Below, piece after piece: positions 35,441 through 46,489 of a stretch of DNA of 64,000 bases. Location: the NCBI GenBank assembly GCA_031289615.1, contig JAITPD010000052.1, positions 1 to 64,000 of the forward strand. Reading direction: 5' to 3'. Numbering within the stretch: position 1 is the first letter of the stretch; each line of letters starts with the position of its first letter. The stretch comes from Lactobacillaceae bacterium (GTDB lineage: Bacteria; Bacillota; Bacilli; Lactobacillales; Lactobacillaceae). Below the pieces are notes generated by a model that saw only the letters and a list, made by a program, of their open reading frames with translations, was not told the DNA's origin and did no database searches. The position numbers and the translations under genes are program-made.

Positions 35441-36075
35441 GCGGCCACCTCGTCAACGTGCAAACGATGAGTTAAATATTTGGTAAACAGATTTAAGAGT
35501 GTGTCGACCAAAATTGCCAGAATCATTAAAGGAATCGTCCCTAACAAAATTAATTTCGGATCGTACAAATTTAAGCCAGCAAAAATGTAATCTCCTAGTC
35601 CACCAGCTCCGATGTATGCTGCTAAAGTTGACCAAGAAATGACGTACACCGCTGACATACGAATTCCTCGCATAATTAAAGGCATTGCAATGGGGAGTTC
35701 AACTTGGGCCATACGCTGCACTTGTGTCATTCCTAACGCACGTGCTACATCTGATAAGGCATCCGGAACTTGTTGAATCCCAACTACCGTATTTTGTAAG
35801 ATTGGCAGCAAAGCATAAATTGCTAATGCGAATATCGCTGTCTTTGCACCGATCCCCATGAATGGTACCAATAAAGCTAGAAAGGCTAGCGATGGAATCG
35901 TTTGGAGCATAATGACAACCGGCATGACAATTTTAGCGATTTTACTATGCCGGCTCAGATATAGCCCGACAGGTACAGCGATCAAAACGCCAAAGAAAAT
36001 AGCCGTTAAAAATAAAAACATCTGCTGAGAAATTTTACCCATTAGTTCTGTTCCGTGTGTACTTAGAAAGCTCAT
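35437..36075 (-). CDS. Osmoprotectant ABC transporter permease
   Basis: LMGKISQQMFLFLTAIFFGVLIAVPVGLYLSRHSK. Confidence 0.87.
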   Translation of the reverse strand: MSFLSTHGTELMGKISQQMFLFLTAIFFGVLIAVPVGLYLSRHSKIAKIVMPVVIMLQTIPSLAFLALLVPFMGIGAKTAIFALAIYALLPILQNTVVGIQQVPDALSDVARALGMTQVQRMAQVELPIAMPLIMRGIRMSAVYVISWSTLAAYIGAGGLGDYIFAGLNLYDPKLILLGTIPLMILAILVDTLLNLFTKYLTHRLHVDEVAA

Positions 36076-36076
36076 G

Positions 36077-37237
36077 TTATTCCTCGCTTTCAGTAATGGC
36101 TTTTTCGGTAACGTCATTGCCCCAGACTGTATCGTAAATTAGCTCCACCAGATTCCGGCGTGACACAATTCCCAGCAAGACATTGTCCTGATTTACAACC
36201 GGAATATAGCTTAGATCATTTTGTAACAAACGGCCGACGATACTACTTAGGAGATCGTCTGCGCGGACTCGTTCAATTCTTTTCGAATAAATATCTGCCA
36301 CCGTGGTTGCATGTCCATAATATTCGTCAAGCAAAGCAAGATTTACCACTCCTAGCAAATGATTTTGCTCATCGGTGACCAGCAAAGTATCAACGGAGCG
36401 TTCTCGCATCTCCTCAATTGCTTTTCGAGCTGGCTCAGTTGGCAAAATAGTGACCGGATTAACTTTCATTAACTCACCAACTGTCATATTTTGTTGTTGA
36501 GCAGCAAGCAAGCGTTCATGCCCAATCAAATTTGCGACAAAATCTGTTGCCGGATTTTTTAGAATTTCAGCCGGTGTCGCATATTGAATCAACTTTCCAC
36601 CATCCATCACGCCAATATGGGTAGCCAACTTCAGTGCTTCATCCATATCGTGTGTCACAAGGACAATCGTCTTTTTTAATTCAGTTTGTAATTTTTTAAC
36701 CAATTGCTGAATCCGTTCGCGCGTAATTGGATCCAGCGCTCCAAAGGGTTCGTCCATTAAAATCAAATCTTGTTCAGCTGCTAAAGCTCGTGCGACTCCA
36801 ATTCTCTGTTGTTGGCCACCTGATAATTCAGATGGAAACCGTTCTAGCACTTCTGGCTCCAAGTCAACTAACTCAATTAATTCCAATGCTTTTGCGTCTT
36901 GTTTTTCTTTTGGCCACTTCAATAAATTAGGGACCAACATCATGTTTTGTTGAATCGTCATATGTGGCATCAAGCCAATACTTTGAACGACGTACCCAAT
37001 CTTGCGCCGTAAACTAATTGCATCAATCTTCTTTATATTTTTTTCTTGAATCGTTAATTCACCCTTCGTCGGCGTATTCAAACGATTGATCATCCGGATT
37101 AAAGTCGTTTTGCCTGAACCAGATGTCCCGATTAAAACGATAAATTCACCAGCTTCAGCCTCAAATGAGACATCATCGACCCCATCAGCTCCATTTGGAT
37201 AACGTTTTGAAATATGTGAAAACTTAAGATAGCTCAT
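36077..37237 (-). CDS. Osmoprotectant ABC transporter ATP-binding protein with CBS domains
   Basis: LIGTSGSGKTTLIRMINRL, ELSGGQQQRIGVARALA, two CBS-like repeats at C-terminus. Confidence 0.9.
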   Translation of the reverse strand: MSYLKFSHISKRYPNGADGVDDVSFEAEAGEFIVLIGTSGSGKTTLIRMINRLNTPTKGELTIQEKNIKKIDAISLRRKIGYVVQSIGLMPHMTIQQNMMLVPNLLKWPKEKQDAKALELIELVDLEPEVLERFPSELSGGQQQRIGVARALAAEQDLILMDEPFGALDPITRERIQQLVKKLQTELKKTIVLVTHDMDEALKLATHIGVMDGGKLIQYATPAEILKNPATDFVANLIGHERLLAAQQQNMTVGELMKVNPVTILPTEPARKAIEEMRERSVDTLLVTDEQNHLLGVVNLALLDEYYGHATTVADIYSKRIERVRADDLLSSIVGRLLQNDLSYIPVVNQDNVLLGIVSRRNLVELIYDTVWGNDVTEKAITESEE

Positions 37238-37510
37238 AAACCCTCCGTTTCTAAAAAATGACTGATTGGCTAAATTAATGCCCAATCAGCCATAAAGTGT
37301 TGTAACAAGTCTAACATTTATCACGATAAATTGCGAATTCACGTCATAATTTTTGCATAAATTATCATTAATCAAAAATATTTTTTGATGATTTTTTTAA
37401 TATTTATATTTTATATATTATGGAAGATTTATGTTTGGCTTTGTAGCACACTTTGGAGCGGTAATTCCATTTCGTATTTATACTAAGAAGTTGCCCATAT
37501 GTGGGATTCT

Positions 37511-37550
37511 AAAAAAAGAGTTCCAACAAGTTTTATCCTTGCTAGAACTC
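37511..37550 (-). terminator. Terminator after argS
   Basis: GAGTTCTAGCAAG..CTTGTTGGAACTC then TTTTTTT on minus strand. Confidence 0.8.
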
Positions 37551-37567
37551 TAATATTTTAAATTAAA

Positions 37568-39253
37568 TTACATTTCTTGTGGTGCCTTAACCCCGAGCAA
37601 ACGCAAAGACTCTGTTAAGGTCTTTGAAACACCTGTGACTAATGCCAAACGCGCATTTAACTCAGCATCTTCAGTTAAGATCTTTGAGTTTGCGTAATAC
37701 TTATTAAACGTGCGTGCCAAGTTCAAAGCATACTTTGCAATGACAGACGGCTCACGATCGCGCCAAGCTCGGCGGATAATGTCTTCAAAATCAGCCAACA
37801 ACTTTTCGGTTTCCCAAACATTTTCATCTGAAATAGTTAGGTTTGTTAGGTCAATTTCTGGATTACCAGCCTTACGCAAAATTGAATGCGCACGTGCGTT
37901 GGCATATTGCACATATGGCCCAGTATCACCTTCGAAACGAACAACGTCTTCAAGCTTAAAGTCAAAGTTCAAAGTTCGTTCGTTCATCAAATCGTGGAAG
38001 ACAACAGCTCCCGTTCCAACTTCATGGGCGACAACTTCTTTATTGGCCAAACTTGGATTCTTTGCATCAATTTGCTTTAATGCCAAGTCAACAGAATCTT
38101 GCAAGACGTCCTTCAACAAAATAATTCGACCTGAACGCGTTGAAAGCTTCTTCCCATCAACCGTAATCATCCCAAATGAGACGTGCTCAATGTCATCTGA
38201 CCACGCATAGCCCATTTCTTTCAAAACAGCCTTTAACTGTTGGAAATGCTCACGTTGCTCACCGCCAACCACGTACAATGACTTCACAAAATTATAATTC
38301 TTCTTCCGGAAAACCGCAGCGGCAAGATCACGAGTCATGTACAAAGTTGCTCCATCAGAACGCTTAATCATTGCAACGTTTAAATTATAAGCTTCCAAGT
38401 CAACCACTTGGGCACCTTGTGATTCGACTAACTTGTTACGGTCTTCAAGTGTTTCGACGACACCTTCCATTTTATCGTTGTAGAAGGCTTCTCCGTTAAA
38501 TGAATCAAATTCAATGTCGAGTGTGTCATACAAATCCATGAATTCCTTGAGCGATTCATCACGGAACCACTTCCAGAGTTCTTGTGCTTCTGTATCGCCG
38601 TCTTCCAACTTCTTAAACCAAGCACGCCCCTCATCGTCCATTTCTGGGTGGTCTTTGGCTTCAGCGTGGAACCGAACATAATATTTCACAAGCGTATTGA
38701 TTGGATCTTTTTTAACTTCTTCTTCTGAACCCCAACGCTTATACGCCACAATTAGCTTCCCAAATTGAGTACCCCAATCACCAAGATGATTGATCTTGAT
38801 TGGTTGGTAACCGTTGGCTCGTGAAATTTCAGCTAAAGAATTTCCAATGACAGTTGAGCGCAAATGACCCATTGACATTGGCTTAGCAATATTTGGTGAT
38901 GACATATCAATTGTGATATGTCCCGCTTCACCATCCGTATTATGCCCATAATTTTCATTGTCTAAGACGGTTGCTAAGACGGTTGAACCAAAATTAGCTT
39001 GATCCAAAAAGAAATTAACATAAGGTCCAGCAGCAACGACATCTTTAAATCCGGCGTGATTGATTTGATCCACAAGTTCTGCGGCAATCGCATTTGGTGC
39101 CTTTCGTAATTCCTTGGCAAGCATGAAGGTTGGGAACGCAAAGTCACCCATTGATGAGTCTTTTGGAACCTCAATCTTTGACGTGATAGTCGCTAAATCC
39201 ATCTCGGGTAAAGCTTCGTTGATGGCTGTCGCAATTTGCGCTTTGTTATCCAT
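37568..39253 (-). CDS. argS: Arginyl-tRNA synthetase
   Basis: SSPNIAKPMSMGHLRSTVIGNSLAEISRANGY, KLSTRSGRII, YVQYANARAHSILRKAG. Confidence 0.95.
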   Translation of the reverse strand: MDNKAQIATAINEALPEMDLATITSKIEVPKDSSMGDFAFPTFMLAKELRKAPNAIAAELVDQINHAGFKDVVAAGPYVNFFLDQANFGSTVLATVLDNENYGHNTDGEAGHITIDMSSPNIAKPMSMGHLRSTVIGNSLAEISRANGYQPIKINHLGDWGTQFGKLIVAYKRWGSEEEVKKDPINTLVKYYVRFHAEAKDHPEMDDEGRAWFKKLEDGDTEAQELWKWFRDESLKEFMDLYDTLDIEFDSFNGEAFYNDKMEGVVETLEDRNKLVESQGAQVVDLEAYNLNVAMIKRSDGATLYMTRDLAAAVFRKKNYNFVKSLYVVGGEQREHFQQLKAVLKEMGYAWSDDIEHVSFGMITVDGKKLSTRSGRIILLKDVLQDSVDLALKQIDAKNPSLANKEVVAHEVGTGAVVFHDLMNERTLNFDFKLEDVVRFEGDTGPYVQYANARAHSILRKAGNPEIDLTNLTISDENVWETEKLLADFEDIIRRAWRDREPSVIAKYALNLARTFNKYYANSKILTEDAELNARLALVTGVSKTLTESLRLLGVKAPQEM

Positions 39254-39600
39254 TATTCTTCCTCCTCAGGCTCGTCTTCTTTCACTTCAGCTACAATTTC
39301 TGCTGGAAGTTCTTCTTCATCTTCTTTTTCATCTTCAGGTAGTTCACGAGGTGCTGGATTGTCAGTCTTAACTAGAATCTTAGTTTCTGACATCCGTGTA
39401 ATCGCGCGCCGGTTATATTCAACCACCGTAGCGTCATCTTCAGGATCATTTTCAGTGATCATGACAAGTAGCGCGTGTTCGTAAATTTTTTCAACAATTC
39501 CTTTAAAGTCATGTTCGAAATTAGCAAAAGCAGGTGCTTCAACGTAATCTCCCAAGTCAAATTCGGATGTATTTACTGCAGGTTCTTTCTTTGCCATCAT
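39253..39600 (-). CDS. Acidic-tail DUF2187-like small protein
   Basis: GDYVEAPAFANFEHDFKGIVEKIYEHALLVMITEND then D/E-rich tail; overlaps argS start by 1 nt. Confidence 0.6.
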   Translation of the reverse strand: MMAKKEPAVNTSEFDLGDYVEAPAFANFEHDFKGIVEKIYEHALLVMITENDPEDDATVVEYNRRAITRMSETKILVKTDNPAPRELPEDEKEDEEELPAEIVAEVKEDEPEEEE

Positions 39601-39707
39601 GCAATCCCCTTAATTTTCATTTATTAGTCAATCATCCTTGCAAAAAGCTAGTTTTATACGCTATTCTCAGTTTGCAAGTCAACTTGCCAATTATAGCAGA
39701 AAAAGCC

Positions 39708-41237
39708 CTATTTTTCCAGTGTTTTCACAATTCTGTTTGCAATCGCCCAATCATTTTCATATGGCGTATCGACACCGTTAATTTTTTGATATTCGTCCAA
39801 GCCTTTTGCAGCCAAAACAACGACATCACTTGGCCCAGCACTTGTGATTGCTTGTTCGATGGCCTGCGTTCGATCCATTTCACGTTTTACAACAACGGCT
39901 GGATTAACGATACTTGCTTGAATTTCATCTGCAATCGCATTGGGGTCTTCGTATTGCGGATCATCAGAAGTCAGGTAAACAATGTCGCTTCCCTCGCTCA
40001 CAGCCTTCCCAATTCCTGGACGTCGTGAAACGCCTTTGTTTCCAGGAGCACCAACGACAATTGTCAACTGTTCAACACTTTCATTTTTACGAACAAACTG
40101 CAACAGTGCAGCAATGGACACATAATTGTGAGCATAATCCACGTAAATCGTTCCATGTTTTTGCGAGGTCAGCATTTGCATTCGACCTGGAATCTTAACT
40201 GTCGCCAAGCCTTCCTTAATTGCTTCACGATCAGCTCCAACTAAGCGCGTCGCAATTGCTACCGCCGTCGCATTACTTTCGTTAAAATCGCCCGGAATAT
40301 CTAAATGATACTCATCTGCAATCGCCAGTCGCTTCGCTTGTGGATCCGCTTCGAGCAGGTTAAAGGTTGAGCCATGTAAGTCAGATGCTGTGGTTTCAAA
40401 CGCAATATCAGCTCGCAACTCTTCTTCTGCATCACTTTGCCCATACAGCCAAATCCCATCACGTGGCATTACGAGTTCAGCTCGTTCAATCAACTCAGGA
40501 AAATGGTCTCTCTCCACATTTAAAATAATTTGCTCAGAATGATCAATCAACATCATCTTATTTGCTAAATAATCTGCAAAAGTTGGGTGCTCGTTTTCAC
40601 CAACATGATCTGGTGAGATATTTAAGAAAATTCCGACATTGTAACGCAGACCATAAACCCGTTCCATTTTATAAGCTTGTGAAGAAACCTCCATCACCAT
40701 GTGGGTCATTCCGTTATCAACTGCCTCACGCATATAACGGAACAGGTCTAGTGATTCAGGAGTGGTCAAATGCGCCCGGTAATGGTTCTCTGGCTGTGGA
40801 CCCGTGATAATGCTTAAGGTTGATGAGAGAGCCACCTTGTCGCCTGTAGACGCACGTAAAATTTCGTAAGCCATATATGCTGCAGAAGTCTTGCCCTTGG
40901 TCCCAGTGATTCCAATCAAAGCTAGTTCATTTTGTGGATCGTCATAAAACGCCATACTCAAAATACTCATCGCTGCCGGAACATCTTCTACCGTCCAAGT
41001 TGGCACCGGAGAATTCGGCTGAAAATCTTTTGGCGCAACAATCGCAGTGACTCCGGCTGCAATAGCTGAATCTAAATAATCCGCCTTAAAATGGCCCTTG
41101 ATAAAGAAAAGGGTGTGCGCTTTTGCATCGTTTGAATTGTAAGCTAAATGTTCAAATTTAAGTTCCTGCGTCGGAGCTGAAATTAGAAGTCCTTCGCTCG
41201 CCAATAAATTTGTAATTTGTTCAGCATTCAATGTCAT
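39708..41237 (-). CDS. murE: MurE-type UDP-N-acetylmuramyl tripeptide synthetase (Mur ligase)
   Basis: GITGTKGKTSAAYMAYEIL, HLTTPESLDLFRYM, VDYAHNYVSIAALL, LTSDDPQYEDP. Confidence 0.85.
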   Translation of the reverse strand: MTLNAEQITNLLASEGLLISAPTQELKFEHLAYNSNDAKAHTLFFIKGHFKADYLDSAIAAGVTAIVAPKDFQPNSPVPTWTVEDVPAAMSILSMAFYDDPQNELALIGITGTKGKTSAAYMAYEILRASTGDKVALSSTLSIITGPQPENHYRAHLTTPESLDLFRYMREAVDNGMTHMVMEVSSQAYKMERVYGLRYNVGIFLNISPDHVGENEHPTFADYLANKMMLIDHSEQIILNVERDHFPELIERAELVMPRDGIWLYGQSDAEEELRADIAFETTASDLHGSTFNLLEADPQAKRLAIADEYHLDIPGDFNESNATAVAIATRLVGADREAIKEGLATVKIPGRMQMLTSQKHGTIYVDYAHNYVSIAALLQFVRKNESVEQLTIVVGAPGNKGVSRRPGIGKAVSEGSDIVYLTSDDPQYEDPNAIADEIQASIVNPAVVVKREMDRTQAIEQAITSAGPSDVVVLAAKGLDEYQKINGVDTPYENDWAIANRIVKTLEK

Positions 41238-41244
41238 TTTAATT

Positions 41245-42540
41245 TTATACCTCGTCCTCATTGAAAATTGCGCGGAGGGTGAAAAACGACCCCGTTACAA
41301 CGATTAAAGCTTTCGAAGATTCACGATTTCTGCGCGCTAGCTGAATGGCTGCACTAGGATCATCAGCAATTTCAACATCCACATTTGCGTTCATCACAAC
41401 ATAAGCTGCCAACTCGTCTGCCGTCATTGCCCCTTCTTCATCAGGTGTAACAGCGATGATAGTTGCTGCAATTCGAGCAATTTCGTCAATGATATCGTGA
41501 GCATTTTTATCGTTCATCAAACCTAAAACAAAAGTCGGTTTAAACGGTAAGTGCCAGGCCTTAATCGAATTGGCCAGCGCACTAATGCCGACCGGGTTAT
41601 GCGCTCCATCATACAAGATATTTCGATCAGCATTATATTCCATCCGGCCAGGAATTGAAACATGGGCCAATGCGGAAGCGGTCCGGTCTTTAGCGAGCCG
41701 GAAGCCCTTAGAACGTAGCAATTCAATGATTTGGACCACTGTATTTAAATTGTTGGCCTGATAATTACCAGTCAAAGAAAGGTAGATGTCCGTCAAGTCA
41801 TTAATATTGAGGTGGAGTCCTTGTGGCGCACTCGAAAGAACTGTGATGTTCGGCGTTGGCAAAGTATTCCAATTCGCCTCAACATTTGCAGCCTTATCTT
41901 TTAAAATGCGTAAAACTTCCAAGTCTTGCCCTGGATAGCTAACAACTAGCGCCCCAGGCTTAATAATCTCTGCCATGTCTGTGGCAACTTGTTCGAGCGT
42001 CTTACCAGAGATTCCGATGTTGTCCAATGAAATTTTAGTAAAGACAACCATAAACGGATTTAGAATCGCATTGGTCGCGTCAATATGGCCACCATTACTG
42101 GCTTCGAGTACCACAAAACTTAATTCGCGTTTGCTGAAATAAACTAGCCCAATTAACACCCACCACTCAAACTTGCCAAGCGTAGTAAAATCGCCTCCGT
42201 GCTGCTTGATTTGGTCACCAATTTCGCGGACAATTTGCACAACTGAAGCTTCGTCAATCACTTCTCCATCCACTGAAATTACATCACGATCATCGTTGAC
42301 GGCCGGCGCAGAAAAATGGCCAACATGATAATCATTTTCGTTGAGCACTTTTGCCAACATTGCTCCGGTAGAACCTTTTCCATTCGTCCCGGCAATGTGA
42401 ATCATGCGCACTTTCTTATCCGGATTTCCTAACCAACTCAAAATCTCACGAATCATGCCAACTCGCGCTAGTGATGGAACAGTTGGTGCCATCGCATTAA
42501 TTTTCGTAATAATCTTATGGTACTCTTCTTGATCGGCCAT
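41245..42540 (-). CDS. folC: Folylpolyglutamate synthase/dihydrofolate synthase
   Basis: MIHIAGTNGKGSTGAMLAKVL, HFSAPAVNDDRDVI, ILYDGAHNPVGISAL. Confidence 0.9.
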   Translation of the reverse strand: MADQEEYHKIITKINAMAPTVPSLARVGMIREILSWLGNPDKKVRMIHIAGTNGKGSTGAMLAKVLNENDYHVGHFSAPAVNDDRDVISVDGEVIDEASVVQIVREIGDQIKQHGGDFTTLGKFEWWVLIGLVYFSKRELSFVVLEASNGGHIDATNAILNPFMVVFTKISLDNIGISGKTLEQVATDMAEIIKPGALVVSYPGQDLEVLRILKDKAANVEANWNTLPTPNITVLSSAPQGLHLNINDLTDIYLSLTGNYQANNLNTVVQIIELLRSKGFRLAKDRTASALAHVSIPGRMEYNADRNILYDGAHNPVGISALANSIKAWHLPFKPTFVLGLMNDKNAHDIIDEIARIAATIIAVTPDEEGAMTADELAAYVVMNANVDVEIADDPSAAIQLARRNRESSKALIVVTGSFFTLRAIFNEDEV

Positions 42541-42649
42541 TCTACTTATCCTTAATTTATAATTCAAATGATTTTTAAGTCCTACTATCTAACGTTAATT
42601 TTAACATAATTCACGGGGCCGCTCTGCATCTTTATCGAAACTGGTATGT

Positions 42650-42700
42650 AAAAACTCTCACAACCAGATTCAGGATCTAATGGTAAGAGTTATTTTTTGC
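42650..42700. terminator. Bidirectional terminator between htpX/copy F and folC
   Basis: AAAAACTCTcacaACCA..TGGTaAGAGTTATTTTTT. Confidence 0.65.
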
Positions 42701-42716
42701 TTTATATACACTGTCG

Positions 42717-43138
42717 TACTAGTTGTTCTGCGATATCTTGGTCATTTTTAACTTGCGTGGTGGCTTTTCGATAAAGATAGTAAGTGGCGACACGGTCCCA
42801 TTCGACTTTACATTTTTACAAAATGAGTCGAATTGGTGCCGCTACCTCGCTGGTTCACCTACTATCATCATCTCAAACCACCACGCCTTAAATTAAATGA
42901 CCTAGATGTGCAATAAAATATTATTCTTTGGTTGAGCAGCGTAGCGATTCTGTCGTCGGATGATAGTGCCTGCCGAATCTGGATGAACCATAACACTAAC
43001 ACCATGACCCAACAGTTAGTGAGATTGGCGAATTATTTCGCCTTTCATTCAGATTCGTGTAGGCCCGTCCGAACGTAAAGAATCTTTAGCGAAGCTGGTC
43101 AAGCAAAGGACAATAGTACATAACTAACAAAACGCGTT
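42717..43138. repeat. Foldback repeat family, copy F (full composite: module 1 42733-42908, module 2 42926-43108)
   Basis: GCGTGGTGG/CCACCACGC; GATAGTA/TACTATC; ATTCGACT..AGTCGAAT; CTTTGGTTGAGCAGC/GCTGGTCAAGCAAAG; ACTAAC/GTTAGT; GGCGAATTATTTCGCC. Confidence 0.87.
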
Positions 43139-43140
43139 AT

Positions 43141-44037
43141 TTACAAATTTCGTAGAGCCTCAATCCGCTTTTCCATTGGCGGATGCGTGGCAAACAATTC
43201 TTTTGCTCCATGCGACTTTAGTGGATTGCTAATATACAAACCTGCACTAGAAGGCGCCACGTTTTCAGACGACATTGGTTCACTGTTCGATATTTTCTGT
43301 AAAGCACTAATCAACCCCTCAGGATTTCGTGTCAATTCAACTGCTCCAGCATCCGCTAGATATTCACGATTACGTGAAATAGCCAACTGGACAACCGTCG
43401 CAACCATCGGAGCAATAATTAAGACTAGCAACGAAATGACAATTCCAATCACATTACCATTATCCTTGCTATTGTTATTACGCCGGCTTCCACCACCCCA
43501 GAACATGAAATTCGTCCCCAAGTTCGCCAACAAAGCAATCGCCGAGGTAATCGCCACGGCCAATGTTTGAATACGAATATCATAATTACGAACGTGGGTC
43601 ATCTCATGCGCCATCACACCTTCTAATTCGCTACGATTCAAGCGACTTAGAATTCCCGTTGTCGCTGCCACCGCTGCATGTTTGGGATCATTTCCAGTTG
43701 CAAAGGCGTTTGGTGATGCATCATCAATAATGAAAACACGTGGCATCGGTACTTGCGCAACCATCGCCATATCTTCAACAATATGCCAAAGTTCAGGATT
43801 ATCATCAGGTCCGCTCAGTTCGTGCGCATGATTCATATGCATCACGACTTCGGTTGACTGACTATAAATATAGCCGACGTAGACAATTCCCACCACTAAG
43901 GCAAGAATCAGCCCAACCTCAATCGAACTCCAGATGAAATAGCCTAACGCTGCCCCGACAATCGCCATGAAAATAAAGAAACCAATGAATAATCCAATCG
44001 TCTTGCGTTTATTTTTTGCAATTTGATCAAATAACAT
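43141..44037 (-). CDS. htpX: Zinc metalloprotease HtpX
   Basis: GVMAHEMTHVRNYDIRIQTLA HExxH; FATHPPMEKRIEALRNL. Confidence 0.94.
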   Translation of the reverse strand: MLFDQIAKNKRKTIGLFIGFFIFMAIVGAALGYFIWSSIEVGLILALVVGIVYVGYIYSQSTEVVMHMNHAHELSGPDDNPELWHIVEDMAMVAQVPMPRVFIIDDASPNAFATGNDPKHAAVAATTGILSRLNRSELEGVMAHEMTHVRNYDIRIQTLAVAITSAIALLANLGTNFMFWGGGSRRNNNSKDNGNVIGIVISLLVLIIAPMVATVVQLAISRNREYLADAGAVELTRNPEGLISALQKISNSEPMSSENVAPSSAGLYISNPLKSHGAKELFATHPPMEKRIEALRNL

Positions 44038-44052
44038 TTATTTTTGTACTCC

Positions 44053-44625
44053 TTATAGTCCGTGTTCATCAAAAGAAACGTCTGGAGTCGCTTTTTCTGC
44101 TTCAGGTGTCTCTAGGAATGTTGCAGGCTTGAAATTGCCAAAATTTGCAACAATCGAAGTTGGAAAAGTTTGCAACTTGGTATTGTAATTTGCCGTCGTT
44201 GAATTAAACAATTGCCGTGAATAAGCAATCTTGTTTTCAGTATTTGAAAGTTCTTCCATCAACTTGGCATACTGTTGGTTAGCCTTCAAATCTGGATAAG
44301 CTTCGGCCACCGCAAAGATTGACTTCAAACCGGCTGACAATTGATCAGAAATTTGCATCGTTGCATTTTGATTGCCAGCAGGAGCGTTAACCAATTGATT
44401 TCGCAGTCCAACAACCTTTTCAAGCGTTTCTTGTTCAAACTTTGCATAGCCTTTAACAGTTTCAATCAAGTTGGGAATCAAGTCATTTCGCCGCTTTAGC
44501 TGAACGTCAATTTGCGCCCAACTTTCCTGCGTGTGCATCCGCGCTTTTATCAGCCCGTTGTACAGACTAATATATAATAAAATTAGAACAACAATAATCG
44601 CGATAATAATCAGAAATGTCGTCAT
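44053..44625 (-). CDS. lemA: LemA family protein
   Basis: [57 protein letters not shown]. Confidence 0.94.
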   Translation of the reverse strand: MTTFLIIIAIIVVLILLYISLYNGLIKARMHTQESWAQIDVQLKRRNDLIPNLIETVKGYAKFEQETLEKVVGLRNQLVNAPAGNQNATMQISDQLSAGLKSIFAVAEAYPDLKANQQYAKLMEELSNTENKIAYSRQLFNSTTANYNTKLQTFPTSIVANFGNFKPATFLETPEAEKATPDVSFDEHGL

Positions 44626-44660
44626 GTGTATTCTCCTTTGATATGAACAGCCAAAACGTG

Positions 44661-46388
44661 TTAATCCAAGTAAGTGTCAATCGTTGCCTTAATTGCAGCC
44701 AAGTTAGCATCTGCCTGATCAGCCGTGGCACCCTTCGTTCCAACATAGAACTTAATCTTAGGCTCGGTTCCTGAAGGCCGAACTGCTACCCATGAACCAT
44801 CCGCAAGCCAGTATTTCAAAACTTCAGCAGTTGGCAATTCAATCTTTGTGATTTGCCCAGTTGCAACATCTACTTCAGTTGAATTGGCAAAGTCTTCTAC
44901 CTTGACCACATTATTTCCACCAAATTCCTTTGGCGTATTTGCCCGGAACTTCGCAATCAGAGCAGCAATTTTATCTTGTCCATCGACTCCTGCAAACGTT
45001 AATGACTTAGTGTTTTCGACAAAGTATCCATATTTTTCAAAAAGTTCTTGTACTCCATCATAAACAGTCTTACCAAGTGACTTGTAATAAGCGGCCACCT
45101 CAGCCATCAAGACTGTTGCTTGAATTGAATCCTTATCACGAGCGAAAGGCTTCACAAGGTAACCATATGACTCCTCAAAGCCAAACAAGAATGTGTGTGC
45201 ACCAGTATCTTCGTAATTTTGGATTTGTTCGGCAATGTATTTGAACCCAGTCAAAACATTGATCGTTTCGACACCGAAGTCCTTAGCAATATCTGCCGCA
45301 AATTCTGACGAAACAATTGACTTGACCAATACTCCGTTTGCAGGCAACGTTCCAGCAGCCTTTTTAGCAGTCAATAAGTAATTCATCAAAACTGCGCCAA
45401 TTTGGTTACCAGTCAACAAAACGAATTCACCAGATGGCTGACGAACCGCAATTCCCATCCGATCAGCATCAGGGTCGACAGCAATCGCAACATCGGCCCC
45501 TTCTTTTTTCGCCAACTCAATTCCCATAGCCAAAGCTTTAGGATCTTCAGGATTTGGCAATGCGACCGTTGGAAAATCACCATTTGGTTCGGCTTGCTCA
45601 GGAACAATTAATACGTCCTCAAAACCAGCATTACGCAAAGCTTGCCCCGCAATTAACGCACCAGTTCCATGCAACGGTGAATAAACCAATTTCATGTTCT
45701 TTCCAACTGTATCAATCAAGTTTTGATCAACTGAAACAGTCTTCACTTCTGCCAGATAAGCATTGTCAATATCCGTGCCAACAATTTCGTACAATCCAGC
45801 AGCCTTTAATTCAGCAATTTCACCTACAGGAACTTCAAACATATCTGCTTGACGAATCGAATCAGTAATAATGTCAGATTCCTTGGGTGGCATTTGTCCC
45901 CCATCTTCGCCATAAATCTTATAACCGTTGTAGTCTTTTGGATTATGTGAAGCAGTAATCATGATTCCGGCATATGTGTGGAGGTGGCGTACTGCAAATG
46001 AAAGCTCTGGCGTTGGGCGCAGTGCTTCGAAAATATATGCTTTGATTCCGTGTGCACCAAGAACTCGTCCTGCTTCAGCTGCAAATTCTGGTGAATAATG
46101 ACGTGAATCGTATGACACCACGACACCGCGTTGCTTAATTTGTGGATCATTTAGAGAATCCATCAAACGCGCAAGTCCTTCAGTTGCCTGGCGGACAGTG
46201 TAAATGTTCATCCGATTGATTCCGGCACCAAGAATTCCACGCATTCCTGCAGTTCCAAAACTAAGGGGCGTGTAAAAAGCATCTTCTTTGGCTCCATCAT
46301 CGTTGGCCATTCGTTCCATATCTGCTTGTAAGTCAGTTGGCAAGTCATTTTTACTTGCCCATTTTTGATAATTTTCTTCCCAAGACAT
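44661..46388 (-). CDS. pgcA: Phospho-sugar mutase (phosphoglucomutase PgcA-like)
   Basis: [66 protein letters not shown]. Confidence 0.92.
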   Translation of the reverse strand: MSWEENYQKWASKNDLPTDLQADMERMANDDGAKEDAFYTPLSFGTAGMRGILGAGINRMNIYTVRQATEGLARLMDSLNDPQIKQRGVVVSYDSRHYSPEFAAEAGRVLGAHGIKAYIFEALRPTPELSFAVRHLHTYAGIMITASHNPKDYNGYKIYGEDGGQMPPKESDIITDSIRQADMFEVPVGEIAELKAAGLYEIVGTDIDNAYLAEVKTVSVDQNLIDTVGKNMKLVYSPLHGTGALIAGQALRNAGFEDVLIVPEQAEPNGDFPTVALPNPEDPKALAMGIELAKKEGADVAIAVDPDADRMGIAVRQPSGEFVLLTGNQIGAVLMNYLLTAKKAAGTLPANGVLVKSIVSSEFAADIAKDFGVETINVLTGFKYIAEQIQNYEDTGAHTFLFGFEESYGYLVKPFARDKDSIQATVLMAEVAAYYKSLGKTVYDGVQELFEKYGYFVENTKSLTFAGVDGQDKIAALIAKFRANTPKEFGGNNVVKVEDFANSTEVDVATGQITKIELPTAEVLKYWLADGSWVAVRPSGTEPKIKFYVGTKGATADQADANLAAIKATIDTYLD

Positions 46389-46458
46389 CATTAATATCTC
46401 CATTAATCTTTATAATTTACCTTTTTTAATTATATCATAGCGCCTTGTAATTAAAAAA

Positions 46459-46482
46459 AGAGCCAGAATTCATTCTAGCTCT
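46459..46482 (-). terminator. Terminator after yloV-like gene
   Basis: AGAGCtaGAAT..ATTCtgGCTCT then TTTTTT on minus strand. Confidence 0.82.
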
Positions 46483-46489
46483 ACATTAT

